DNA from: Microbulbifer aggregans
Lineage (GTDB): Bacteria > Pseudomonadota > Gammaproteobacteria > Pseudomonadales > Cellvibrionaceae
Reading direction: 5' to 3'
Length of the DNA: 64,000 bases
Assembly (NCBI RefSeq): GCF_020524005.1
Contig: NZ_JAIVKK010000003.1
Location: forward strand, 372,001 to 436,000
A model generated the notes under the pieces. The model made no database searches. It worked only from the letters and a program-made list of their open reading frames with translations, and was not told the origin of the DNA. Of this stretch, positions 37,534-46,608 are shown piece after piece; the first letter of the stretch is position 1, and every line of letters starts with the position of its first letter. The translations under genes and the position numbers were made by a program.

Positions 37534-37804
37534 GCCAACTGGTTCGCGCATTCGGCAGGCCAGACCCTGGCCCGCCAAATGAGTGGCCCTAGCTGCCACT
37601 CCGGTTGAGTTACCGTCAGGTCGCTCAACCTGTAAGACGGGCATTCAGACTGATCACAGTGTGAATGCCCTCCTGCAATACCCCTCAACGCCGTTGAGTA
37701 ATCTCCGCCTGCATACCTTGCCGAGTAACACCTGATCTGTCCTTACATATCACTCAAGTTTTTACCAAGCGCAATTTTATTGGCGGTTTTCCCGAGAGGA
37801 AATC

Positions 37805-40078
37805 ATGAGTAAATCCCCAATAGCTGCGTTTGATCCCCAAGACGCCAAAAAATACAGTAACCCGATCCCCGCGCGCACGTTCATTATGAACCTGCTCGAA
37901 AAAAGCAATAAAGAGCTTGATCGGGAACAACTGGCAAAAGTCCTGGACCTCACTTCTGATGAACAGAAAGAGGCCCTGCGTCGCCGTTTGCGCGCAATGG
38001 AGCGCGACGGACAAATTCTTTTCGAACACCGCAAAGGTTACAGCCTGGTCAAAACCGAAGACCTGCTGAGTGGCCGTGTGATCGGGCATCCGGACGGTTT
38101 CGGATTCCTGAGCAGTGACGCATCCGAAGAAGACCTGTTCTTGTCCGATAACGAAATGCTGACCGTGTTCGACGGTGATCGCGTGCAGGCCCGTATCAGT
38201 GGCACCGACCGCCGCGGCCGTAAAACCGGCGTGATTGTGAACGTACTGGAGCGCAACACCAGTCATCTGGTTGGCCGTTTGCAGTTTGAAGATGACCACT
38301 ATTTTCTCAAGCCGGAAAACAGTCGTATCGCCCACGAGATTGATCTGGATCGCGACCAGTTGATGGGCGCCAAGCCGGGACAGTACGTTTCCGTTGAGAT
38401 CGTCGATTTTCCCAGCCGTCGCTACAATGCCTTCGGACGTGTCACCGAGCTGCTCGGTGATGCCATGGGTCCCGGCATGGAGATCGATGTCGCCATCCGC
38501 AGTCACGATATCCCCCACAACTGGCCGAAGGGCACCCTGCGCGCAGCGAAGCAGCTGGGCCATAAAGTGCCCGAGGCGGACAAACTGCACCGCGCGGATC
38601 TGCGAGAACTGCCGTTTGTGACCATCGACGGTGACGACGCCAAGGATTTCGACGATGCAGTGTACTGTGAAAAAGACGCCAATGGCCGCTGGCGCCTGTT
38701 CGTAGCGATTGCCGATGTCTCCCACTACGTTGCCCCGGGCAGCGCACTGGACCAGGAAGCGCAGAATCGCGCGACATCGGTGTATTTTCCCGGTCGCGTA
38801 GTGCCGATGCTGCCAGAATCACTCTCCAATGGTTTGTGCTCGCTCAATCCACAGGTAGACCGGTTGGTGATGGTCTGTGAGATGACATTCAGCAAAGCCG
38901 GGAAAATGACCGCTTACACCTTTTCCGAGGGTGTTATCCACTCGCACGCCCGGCTTACCTACAATCAGGTGAATGCCTTCATCACGGCTCCGGATTCGGG
39001 ACTCGGGCGGCAGACGGCGCGTAAACTCAAAGACACGGCGCCACATATTCACGCGCTGCACGGGCTCTACACGGTATTGAAGAAAGCTCGTGCAAAACGC
39101 GGTGCAATGGATTTTGAAAAGACCGAAGTGAAATTCGAGTTCACGGAAGACCGCAAGATCGAGCAAATAGTCCCAGTAGTCCGCAACGATGCGCACAAGA
39201 TGATTGAAGAGTTCATGCTGAGCGCCAATGTGGCCACCGCAGACTTCCTCAAGCGGCAGAAGATACCGACCCTGTACCGCGTGCATGACGGCCCGCGGGA
39301 CAAGAAACTGACCAGCTTGCGCGCATTCTTGAAGGATAAAGGGCTCAAGCTGGGCGGCGGCAACAAGCCTTCGACTGCGGATTACGATCAGGTGCTGAGC
39401 AGTATTGGCCAACGCGCCGATGCGCAGACCATCCGCACCATGATGCTGCGATCCCTCAGCCAGGCGGAGTACAGTCCGGATAACCGCGGCCATTTCGGAC
39501 TTGCCTACTCCGCCTATGCGCACTTCACCTCGCCCATTCGCCGCTACCCGGATTTGCTGGTACACCGAGCCATTCGCTCAGTGATCCGCCGGGAAAAGCA
39601 GCGCAATCCGCTGCGCAAGGCGCTGAGCTATGTGTTTGGCGCGGGCAAAGCACCGGTACAGCGCTTCGAGCACGCGACGCCCCTCGCTCCCGGAAAAAGC
39701 TACCCCTACGACAAGCCGGCCATGCAGACCCTCGCGGTGCACTGCTCCAACGCCTCGCGCCGCGCAGACAAGGCGAGCTGGGATGTTGAAGCCTGGCTGA
39801 AGTGCGAGTTTATGCAGGACTTTATCGGCGAGACCTTTCATGGCGTTGTCGGCAGCGTTACGCACTTTGGTCTGTTTATCGAGCTTGAAGATCTTCAGGT
39901 TGAAGGCCTGATTCACATCTCCGCGCTCAAAAATGACTACTACAACTTCGATGCTGCGGCGCAGCGTCTTGTTGCCGAGCGAGGCAACAGCAGCTTTGCC
40001 ATCGGTGATGAAGTCAGAGTGCGCATCGCCGCGGTCGATATGGAACGACGTAAAATTGAATTCACGCTGGCCAAATAG
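37805..40078 (+). CDS. rnr: Ribonuclease R
   Basis: RNase R is a processive 3'-5' exoribonuclease that degrades structured RNA; it also matures and degrades tmRNA in some bacteria. The 757-residue protein has an N-terminal helix-turn-helix (about 20-85), cold-shock domains (GRVIGHPDGFGFL), the catalytic RNB domain with TIDGDDAKDFDDAV (metal Asp residues), VAIADVSHYV and YSAYAHFTSPIRRYPDL, and a C-terminal S1 domain (FHGVVGSVTHFGLFIELEDL). It ends shortly after the S1 domain and so lacks the lysine-rich tail of the E. coli enzyme (813 residues). It does not lie beside rlmB as in many relatives. It ends at a terminator. Confidence 0.97.
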   Translation: MSKSPIAAFDPQDAKKYSNPIPARTFIMNLLEKSNKELDREQLAKVLDLTSDEQKEALRRRLRAMERDGQILFEHRKGYSLVKTEDLLSGRVIGHPDGFGFLSSDASEEDLFLSDNEMLTVFDGDRVQARISGTDRRGRKTGVIVNVLERNTSHLVGRLQFEDDHYFLKPENSRIAHEIDLDRDQLMGAKPGQYVSVEIVDFPSRRYNAFGRVTELLGDAMGPGMEIDVAIRSHDIPHNWPKGTLRAAKQLGHKVPEADKLHRADLRELPFVTIDGDDAKDFDDAVYCEKDANGRWRLFVAIADVSHYVAPGSALDQEAQNRATSVYFPGRVVPMLPESLSNGLCSLNPQVDRLVMVCEMTFSKAGKMTAYTFSEGVIHSHARLTYNQVNAFITAPDSGLGRQTARKLKDTAPHIHALHGLYTVLKKARAKRGAMDFEKTEVKFEFTEDRKIEQIVPVVRNDAHKMIEEFMLSANVATADFLKRQKIPTLYRVHDGPRDKKLTSLRAFLKDKGLKLGGGNKPSTADYDQVLSSIGQRADAQTIRTMMLRSLSQAEYSPDNRGHFGLAYSAYAHFTSPIRRYPDLLVHRAIRSVIRREKQRNPLRKALSYVFGAGKAPVQRFEHATPLAPGKSYPYDKPAMQTLAVHCSNASRRADKASWDVEAWLKCEFMQDFIGETFHGVVGSVTHFGLFIELEDLQVEGLIHISALKNDYYNFDAAAQRLVAERGNSSFAIGDEVRVRIAAVDMERRKIEFTLAK

Positions 40079-40115
40079 CAGCCGACGCTAAATCGGCCAA
40101 TTACCCTAAAGCGAG

Positions 40116-40149
40116 AATGCCCGATATCGGAAGATAGCGGGCATTTTTG
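40116..40149 (+). terminator. Terminator after rnr
   Basis: AATGCCCG and CGGGCATT form an 8-base stem followed by TTTTT, 38 bases after the rnr stop. Confidence 0.75.
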
Positions 40150-40335
40150 ATTTGGCGGATTGTCTTCTCATGTATTTTTTCTCCATTGAACCTAGAGACA
40201 AATCCCCCCGGTTGATTGCTCCGTCAAGCTTTTAGAAAAAGAGGCATCAGCGCCATGCCCGACCTACCTCTCCATACTGTCGTCTATTAGTAAGCTAACC
40301 ATAGCCCCTTTAGTTCGTTAACAAGAGATAACACC

Positions 40336-40431
40336 ATGCGCTACTCGGTTATGCCGTACTACGCACGGGTTCTACAAATTCCGACCCCGCGCTGGTCTAC
40401 TTACGATGCAGCCCGCTACGGACTGAAGTGA
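40336..40431 (+). CDS. Possible 31-residue small protein
   Basis: An ATG after AAGAGATAACACC opens a 31-codon frame (MRYSVMPYYARVLQIPTPRW and more) closed by TGA. It is rich in Tyr and Arg and has no known relative that I recognise. The ribosome site is weak. It lies alone in the 473-base gap between rnr and the channel gene, so it may be a chance frame. Confidence 0.25.
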   Translation: MRYSVMPYYARVLQIPTPRWSTYDAARYGLK

Positions 40432-40551
40432 CCAGAAGACCTGCCGGTGAGCATTCAGGAACGTGCGTGGACGTCGCCGATCTGGTATACGCCCGAGCAA
40501 TAACCTGCAGAATAACTCTGTCTTTCCCAACCAGGGCAGCAAACTATCGGG

Positions 40552-40974
40552 TTACTTTTTATAGAGACTCTGGACCACCGCCAGCACGACGGCGGTGGTC
40601 CAACCAAACATAATGATGCCAATAGCCGCCTGGAATGAGGACAGTAAGCGCAGGCTGCCTTCCAGCACGATATCGCCGTAGCCGAGCGTGGTGTAGGTCA
40701 CCATGGAAAAATAGAGTGCGGGCTCCGCTCCACTGAATGCACCCAGCCAGCGATATACCAGCGCCCATGTCATCACTTCCGCAACCGAGGCAAAGAACAT
40801 CAGCAGCACCACTGCTGACACAACCACCGGTCTGCCAGTGGGCAGAAATGGATGTGTCGGGTGCAATCCGGCGATATGTCGGCTCCAGCGAAGAGCAACG
40901 GTCATCGCTACCGCGTGGATCAGCGTGTTCAACACCAGTAATACTGATGCCACGAGCAGTACACTTAAGAGCAT
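40552..40974 (-). CDS. Small two-helix potassium-channel-like protein
   Basis: This 140-residue inner-membrane protein has a pore loop with the selectivity filter TYTTLGYGDIVLEG. A helix near the N-terminus (LLSVLLVASVLLVLNTLIHA), one near residues 50-70, and a final helix after the filter (AAIGIIMFGWTTAVVLAVVQ) give the two-pore-helix arrangement of Ion_trans_2 proteins. It has no ligand-binding (RCK) domain, so any gating partner is elsewhere. The GYGD filter points to potassium selectivity. It is a lone gene on the minus strand. Confidence 0.85.
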   Translation of the reverse strand: MLLSVLLVASVLLVLNTLIHAVAMTVALRWSRHIAGLHPTHPFLPTGRPVVVSAVVLLMFFASVAEVMTWALVYRWLGAFSGAEPALYFSMVTYTTLGYGDIVLEGSLRLLSSFQAAIGIIMFGWTTAVVLAVVQSLYKK

Positions 40975-41084
40975 TTCGCAGTCCGATCCCGCTATTAATC
41001 TCAGGGTAGTTTTCGCACTTTAGTCTACTCACTGGCCCGCCTATAACCGAGGCGCTCCAAGTCACATAAAGATAGTCACATTAT

Positions 41085-41342
41085 GTGTCGCCGCTCTTCT
41101 ATACCTTCACGCTGCCTGCGTCACTGCTGCGTGCCAAGGGGGTGCTGCACCTGGCAGAGAAACCCTCGCACCGAACAATCTACCAGCGCGTTGCTCAACG
41201 CTGGCGCTACACCAACACAGAACCTTGCGGCAAAGAGCGCCCCCATTCGAGCCAGGTCCTTATCGGTCCCGCCGGTGTGCTCGACCAGTCCACACTTACA
41301 GAGAAACTTGACGCCTGCCGTGTCGACAGCGAAGAGACTTAG
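41085..41342 (+). pseudogene. Fragment resembling the CobW C-terminal domain
   Basis: An 85-codon frame from a GTG reads SLLRAKGVLHLAEKPSHRT, YQRVAQRWRY and QVLIGPAGVLDQSTLTEKLD followed by ACR. These are typical of the CobW C-terminal domain of zinc-linked GTPases (LRAKGF..LA and LDEAALRAALDAC). A stop codon stands just upstream in the same frame, and the GTPase domain is absent. It is best read as the remnant of a lost CobW-family gene. The match is from memory of the family pattern, not a search. Confidence 0.5.
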
Positions 41343-41508
41343 GTCTATAGCAGACTAGGCTCTAGAGAAAGGAAGGAAAGGCTGGAAGGGAAGGCAGTAA
41401 ATCTAGTCAGGTTATAGCGCCAGGCACCGCGTGGACCCCACGCTCGAGAGCGCTGATTACTGGGACCCAGCACCCTGGCCTCGCCAATAATCACGGACGA
41501 CAACACCT

Positions 41509-42303
41509 ATGAAATTACGCAGCAATTTCGCATCTGCCCGCTTTCTTCTGGAACTTCTCCTGTTGGCCTTCCCCTTCTGTCTGGCACAGGCCCAAAGCTA
41601 CGGTCGCCCTGAGACGTTCGGCGGCGGCCCACCGGATCACTGGATGCTGGGTGCGGAAGTCTACCTGTGGGGTGCCAGTATCGGCGGCGACACCGCACGT
41701 GGCGATACAATCGATATCGGTTTCGATGAACTCGTCAAAGATCTCGAGGTCGGCTTTATGGGTACCCTGGCCGCCTCCCGGGGCGAGTGGACGCTGTTTG
41801 CCGATATGATCTACCTGGATGTCTCCGACGATATCCGCCAAACCATTCGCTTCCGGGGAGACCTGTTCCGCGTGGGGGCAGATATCGATCTGCAAGGCTT
41901 CGTAAGCACCCTGGGCGGTGCCTATCGCTTTTATCAATCAGACGTTTCGAATATCAATGTAACGCTTGGCGCACGCTACCTGTGGCTGGACGTCGATGTC
42001 CGGGGCGATATCGATAATTTTCGCAGATTCCGGATTTCCGACTCCGATAGCGTCTGGGATGGTGTTATCGGCCTGCGTGGAAAAACCGATATCGATGATC
42101 GCTGGTACCTCACCTACTATGCGGATATTGGTGCGGGTGATAGCGATTCGACCTGGCAGGCGGTGGGCGCGATCAATTATCGCTGCTACCGATACGATTT
42201 TGTCGGTGGCTATCGCTACCTTAAGTGGAACTTTGACCGTTCTCCTTATTTTGACGACCTGGATCTGAGTGGTCTGTTTGCGGGTGTGAAATTTTTGTTT
42301 TAG
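41509..42303 (+). CDS. Outer-membrane beta-barrel protein, unknown
   Basis: This 264-residue exported protein has a signal peptide (ELLLLAFPFCLAQAQSYG). Regular amphipathic strands follow: WMLGAEVYLWGASIGGDT, WTLFADMIYLDVSD, VTLGARYLWLDVDVRGDID and WQAVGAINYRCYRYDFVGGY. It ends LFAGVKFLF with a C-terminal aromatic residue, as barrel proteins do. The repeated GA/GGYRY strands resemble OmpA-type eight-stranded barrels. The function is not known. It converges with the downstream dehydrogenase gene. Confidence 0.78.
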   Translation: MKLRSNFASARFLLELLLLAFPFCLAQAQSYGRPETFGGGPPDHWMLGAEVYLWGASIGGDTARGDTIDIGFDELVKDLEVGFMGTLAASRGEWTLFADMIYLDVSDDIRQTIRFRGDLFRVGADIDLQGFVSTLGGAYRFYQSDVSNINVTLGARYLWLDVDVRGDIDNFRRFRISDSDSVWDGVIGLRGKTDIDDRWYLTYYADIGAGDSDSTWQAVGAINYRCYRYDFVGGYRYLKWNFDRSPYFDDLDLSGLFAGVKFLF

Positions 42304-42351
42304 CCACAGGACTTTGCTAGCGCTAATCGCGAAATCCCTCCGTAACAATCA

Positions 42352-43347
42352 TCAGGGAGAGGGATCAATTCTGGTCGCCAGCGGCTCGCCCTGTTCAAAA
42401 TCGGTAAATGCCTGCAAGGTGGTTGTGGCGATATCGGCGAGTGCGTGATCTGTCAGGAAGGCCATATGCGAGGTAACGATCACGTTGGGAAAGGTAAGCA
42501 GGCGGCAAAACGTATCGTCCTGCAGCACATCGGTAGAACGGTCGGTATGAAACAGGCCGGCCTCATCCTCGTACACATCGATTGCTGCCCCGCCGATTTG
42601 ACCGGACTTTAACCCTTCCACCAGCGCCCGGGTGTCAATCAGCCCACCGCGCCCGGTATTGATGATCAGCGCCCCTCGCTTTAACTGCTGAACCGTCGTC
42701 GGGTTCAGGGTGTGGCGGGTCTCCGGGGTTAAAGGCAGGTTGAGCACTAAAATATCGCTTTCCCGCGTCAGCTCGGGCACATCACAATGCGTTGCAATGT
42801 CATCCAGTTCAGAATGCCGATGCAGGTCGTGGTACATCAGGCGGCAGCCAAAACCACTCAATGCCCGCAGCACCAGCCCGCCGATTTGTCCGGCACCCAA
42901 AACCCCCACGGTTTTATCTGACAACTGGGTGCCAGTCAGCCCATCGATACTGAAATTGAATTCGCGACTGCGCAGGAAGGCGCGGTGAATTTTACGCGTA
43001 AGGGAAAGGATCAACCCTACGGTAAACTCGGAGACCGAGTGCGGCGAATAGTGTGGTACCCGCGCTACCGGAATCCCCGCCTTGTCTGCCGCCTCCAGGT
43101 CGATCTGGTTGAAACCAATGGAGCGCGTAACAATAATCCCGCAGCCATTTTTCTTCAGAGCGCTGATCGCCGCGGCATCCACCGCATCGTTTACGGAAAC
43201 GCACACGCCATCGCTGTCATTGGCGAGTGCCACGGTATCTGCCCCAAACCGCTCTACGCAATAATGAATCTCGTGCCCGAGTTCACGGTTTACCGCCTCA
43301 AAGGCGGCGCGCTCAAATCCGAGCGTACTGAATAGTGTGATTTTCAT
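42352..43347 (-). CDS. D-isomer-specific 2-hydroxyacid dehydrogenase (D-lactate dehydrogenase-like)
   Basis: This 331-residue cytoplasmic NAD enzyme is of the D-lactate dehydrogenase branch. The NAD motif is VGVLGAGQIGGLVLRALSGF, with DLHRHSE after it. Active-site elements are RSIGFNQIDLEAA, NLPLTPETRHTLN, INTGRGGLIDTRALVEGL (catalytic Arg), AIDVYEDEAGLF (Glu) and VIVTSHMAFLTDHAL (His). Such enzymes reduce pyruvate to D-lactate during fermentation. The ATG at 43347 was chosen because it matches the family start; a longer frame to 43422 adds an unrelated stretch. Confidence 0.92.
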   Translation of the reverse strand: MKITLFSTLGFERAAFEAVNRELGHEIHYCVERFGADTVALANDSDGVCVSVNDAVDAAAISALKKNGCGIIVTRSIGFNQIDLEAADKAGIPVARVPHYSPHSVSEFTVGLILSLTRKIHRAFLRSREFNFSIDGLTGTQLSDKTVGVLGAGQIGGLVLRALSGFGCRLMYHDLHRHSELDDIATHCDVPELTRESDILVLNLPLTPETRHTLNPTTVQQLKRGALIINTGRGGLIDTRALVEGLKSGQIGGAAIDVYEDEAGLFHTDRSTDVLQDDTFCRLLTFPNVIVTSHMAFLTDHALADIATTTLQAFTDFEQGEPLATRIDPSP

Positions 43348-43461
43348 GGAACGATTCCCTTCCTCCGGTACGCCAGATTGGTCAAACGCCTGCATGATCA
43401 ACAGGGAATGTAGACAACCCAAACTGAGGTGTCATTTATCCGCATCGTGATAGCCAAAGTA

Positions 43462-44220
43462 TCATTCGGGAAAAACCTTCTCCCGGTTGCCGCGCCGCAG
43501 GCGACTGAAATACTGTAGTTCCCAGGGCCTTAGTGCCACCAGCAGGCTGGAGCCATAGCGCTCGTCCAGCGCGAGTTCGGTATCCGCATCGTGGAGCTCA
43601 TCGAACTGTTGCAATAATTTGTCCATTTTTTTCATCAGCTCGGCATTCGCCGCTCTTGAGAGCATACCGGTGCGGAACACGAGCTTTTCCCCGGGGCCGG
43701 AGAAGCTGGATGCCAGGAACTCCGGTTGTACTTCCTTCTGGAACAGCTGCTGGATCGGCCCATTGGGACGCCAGTGGAACTCTTTCGCCACAATCACCCG
43801 GTAGCGATTCAGTGGCAGCAGTTCGATCAGTTTCAGCCGATCGAGGCGCGCCAGTAACTGGATGCATTCTGTCTCGCTCAGTTCATATGTCTCGAGTATC
43901 TGCGCAACGGTCCAGTAGTTGAGTACACACACTGCCATCAGGAGCAGGCGGGGATCGGAGGCCAGTTCCTGTTCCTGCTGTTCGCTCAGCGTCGCAATTC
44001 CCCGTCGCGCCTCCGCAGCCTTGCGCACGAGTTCAGAAAAATCCAGCCCTGCAATCTGGCAGAGGGACTCGAGTCGCGCGACGGACAAAGTGCCGCCACT
44101 GAACATCCTTTTGACACTGCTTTCAGACAGCGCCAACTGGCGGGCAATCTGCGCGTAGGTAACCCCTCTCGCCTTAAGCTCGCGCTTCAGCGTCTTCATC
44201 AGTGCCTGTACCTGACTCAT
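43462..44220 (-). CDS. XRE-family helix-turn-helix regulator
   Basis: This 252-residue protein has an N-terminal XRE-type helix-turn-helix (about residues 10-65: GVTYAQIARQLALSESSVKR, then LSVARLESLCQIAGLDFSEL). A C-terminal domain of about 180 residues has no clear motif; it may bind a ligand or a partner. The start ATG at 44220 is just before the helix-turn-helix; the frame extends further upstream without conserved sequence. It is divergent from the VIT/vWA gene, which it may control. Confidence 0.85.
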   Translation of the reverse strand: MSQVQALMKTLKRELKARGVTYAQIARQLALSESSVKRMFSGGTLSVARLESLCQIAGLDFSELVRKAAEARRGIATLSEQQEQELASDPRLLLMAVCVLNYWTVAQILETYELSETECIQLLARLDRLKLIELLPLNRYRVIVAKEFHWRPNGPIQQLFQKEVQPEFLASSFSGPGEKLVFRTGMLSRAANAELMKKMDKLLQQFDELHDADTELALDERYGSSLLVALRPWELQYFSRLRRGNREKVFPE

Positions 44221-44415
44221 GTCATGCCTTCCCTCAGCTATCCAATATGGCCACCCGCAAAAAGTATCACCTGCCGATACTTTTTGGTCCGGTTCACGCG
44301 ACTCTATCGGATTCAGGTGATTGCTACGAGCCCTTGCCGATAGATTCCACAGCGGCACGTGCCACTACGGCACGTAAATCCATGCAGCCCCAGATGGCAT
44401 ACGGAGGAACCGACA

Positions 44416-46521
44416 ATGCAACGTGTATGGAGCAATCCCATAGGCTGGTGCCTGAGTTTTTTGATGAGTGTACTCGCGCCCCAATTAGCCACGGCCGCCG
44501 GCCTGCTGACACCGGCCAACAGCAACCTGCCCCAACTGGAGATCAGGGAGCACCATGTGAATGTGGTGATCGAGGATGGCTATGCCATCACCGAAGTGGA
44601 CCAGACCTTCGCCAATCCCCACGACCAGCAACTGGAAGCTGTTTACACTTTCCCGGTACCGGAGAAGGCCTCGGTGGGTGAATTCACCTACTGGATTGAC
44701 GGCAAGCCGGTGACCGGTGAAGTTCTCCCGAAAAAGCAGGCCCGCGACCTGTACGAGCAGGAAAAGTCCCAGGGCAGGCGCACCGCACTGACCGAGCAGG
44801 ATGAATACCGGAGTTTCGATAGCCGCGTATACCCGGTACTGCCCAATGACACCGTGCGTATCCGCCTCGTGTACATACAGCCGGTACACGCGGACCTGGG
44901 TATCGGGCGCTACGTGTATCCACTGGAGGAAGGCGGTGTGGATGAAGAGCGTATGGCGTTTTTCACCTACCAGCCCCATGTGCAGCAAGCCTTCAGTTTC
45001 AAGCTGACCATGCGCTCTTCCTACCCCCTGGACCAGTTCCTGCTGCCCGCCCACCCGCAGGCACAGGTGCAACGCGCATCCGATCAGGAGTGGCAGGTAT
45101 CGTTCGCTAATACCGCCGGCGCGGCGGCGTTTGCCGACGAGGAAGGACTAACACCGGCTTCGTTGGCCGCGACAGCCTCCACCAACGGCACAACAACCGG
45201 CAGCGCATTTACCCTCGACAAGGACATAGTCGCCTACTGGCGGCACCAGCCCGGTCTGCCCGGCGCCGCGGATATGGTCACCTATCGTCCCGAGGGCAGC
45301 GATCGCGGTACCTTTATGCTGACCCTGACTCCCGGCGATGACCTGGGTGCAATATCCCATGGGCGCGACTGGACCTTTGTACTGGATCTCTCCGGCTCCA
45401 TGGCCGGGAAGTACCAAAGCCTTGCGGAAGGCGTGCGCAAAGGGCTGGGCAAGTTACAGCCGGGGGATCGCTTCCGCATGGTGTTGTTCAATGACCAGGC
45501 GCACGAACTCACCAACGGCTACGTTGCGGTTAACGACGCCAACGTGACCCACTACCTGCAACAGCTGGAATCGGTTCAGCCAGATGGCGGCACCAACCTG
45601 TTCGCCGGCCTGAAAGCCGCCTACCAGGGGCTGGACTCCGATCGGCCCAGTGCCGTGATCCTGGTGACAGATGGCGTCGCCAACGTGGGTGTGGTTGCCA
45701 AAAAAGCATTTCTGGAATTACTCGAGCAACACGATATCCGCCTGTTTACCTTTGTGATGGGCAACAGTGCGAACCGCCCTTTGCTTGAGGGCATGGCCAA
45801 GGTGTCCAATGGCTTTGCGATGAGCATATCCAACAGCGACGATATCTCAGGGCGCCTGGTGCAGGCCGCGGATCAACTGCGTCACGAGTCGTACCGGGAC
45901 ATCTCGCTCACGATTTCCGGGAAGAAGTCTGGAATAAAGGTACGCGACCTCAGCCCCGAGCAAATCGGCTCCCTGTATCGCGGCCAGCAGTTGATCGTGT
46001 TCGGTCACTACTGGGGGGATGGCCAGGCGAACCTCGATATCGAAGGCAAGGTTTCCGGGCGTGAAGTGCGCTACCGTTCGGATCTGGAATTCCCGGCAAC
46101 CGACACCCGCAACCCGGAACTGGAACGGCTGTGGGCCTATGCGACCATTGAGGACATCCAGAACCGCATGGACTACCTCGGCCACAACGCCGACAGCGAA
46201 GAGGCGATTGTCGGCCTCGCTGTGGAGCACGGACTGGTGACGCCATATACATCCATGGTGGTTGTGGAAGAGCAGGTATTCGAGCAACAGGGTATTGCCC
46301 GCAACAACAAGGCCCGGGTTGAGCGGGAAAGAACGGCCCGGGAAAACCGCGCCGTGGCACCGGTACAGGATAATCGTCAGGACAGCGCCCAGCCGGCCTT
46401 CAATAGCAACCGCGCCTACCCCCGCAGCAGCGGCGGGTCCAGCGGCCCGGTGATGCTATTGCTGCTGATTGGCCTGATACTATTGCGTCTGCAATCGCGC
46501 CGGAATACCGCCGGCACATAA
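44416..46521 (+). CDS. VIT and von Willebrand A domain surface protein
   Basis: This is a 701-residue exported protein. After a signal peptide (WCLSFLMSVLAPQLATAAG) comes a VIT domain (about 30-160: VVIEDGYAITEVDQTFANPH, YTFPVPEKASV) and a von Willebrand A domain (about 325-490) with the metal-ion site DLSGSMAG and VTDGVANVG. The C-terminus has a Ser/Gly-rich stretch, a hydrophobic helix (VMLLLLIGLILLRL) and an Arg-Arg end, a GlyGly-CTERM-like sorting signal rather than LPxTG. Members of the group called marine proteobacterial sortase target share the VIT-vWA layout but carry LPxTG. GGAGG precedes the ATG. Confidence 0.88.
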   Translation: MQRVWSNPIGWCLSFLMSVLAPQLATAAGLLTPANSNLPQLEIREHHVNVVIEDGYAITEVDQTFANPHDQQLEAVYTFPVPEKASVGEFTYWIDGKPVTGEVLPKKQARDLYEQEKSQGRRTALTEQDEYRSFDSRVYPVLPNDTVRIRLVYIQPVHADLGIGRYVYPLEEGGVDEERMAFFTYQPHVQQAFSFKLTMRSSYPLDQFLLPAHPQAQVQRASDQEWQVSFANTAGAAAFADEEGLTPASLAATASTNGTTTGSAFTLDKDIVAYWRHQPGLPGAADMVTYRPEGSDRGTFMLTLTPGDDLGAISHGRDWTFVLDLSGSMAGKYQSLAEGVRKGLGKLQPGDRFRMVLFNDQAHELTNGYVAVNDANVTHYLQQLESVQPDGGTNLFAGLKAAYQGLDSDRPSAVILVTDGVANVGVVAKKAFLELLEQHDIRLFTFVMGNSANRPLLEGMAKVSNGFAMSISNSDDISGRLVQAADQLRHESYRDISLTISGKKSGIKVRDLSPEQIGSLYRGQQLIVFGHYWGDGQANLDIEGKVSGREVRYRSDLEFPATDTRNPELERLWAYATIEDIQNRMDYLGHNADSEEAIVGLAVEHGLVTPYTSMVVVEEQVFEQQGIARNNKARVERERTARENRAVAPVQDNRQDSAQPAFNSNRAYPRSSGGSSGPVMLLLLIGLILLRLQSRRNTAGT

Positions 46522-46608
46522 TCAGTAAGAGTGAGTGCAGGGCCTCAAAGGGGCCCTGTTGCGATACACACAGCAAGTACGACACGCCTTCCAGCTGGAG
46601 GACAGACC

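Noticed and set aside
46531..46608. N-terminal extension of the sirtuin from an upstream GTG
   Set aside because: The TTG at 46609 has GGAGG at ideal spacing, and the extension has no conserved sequence.
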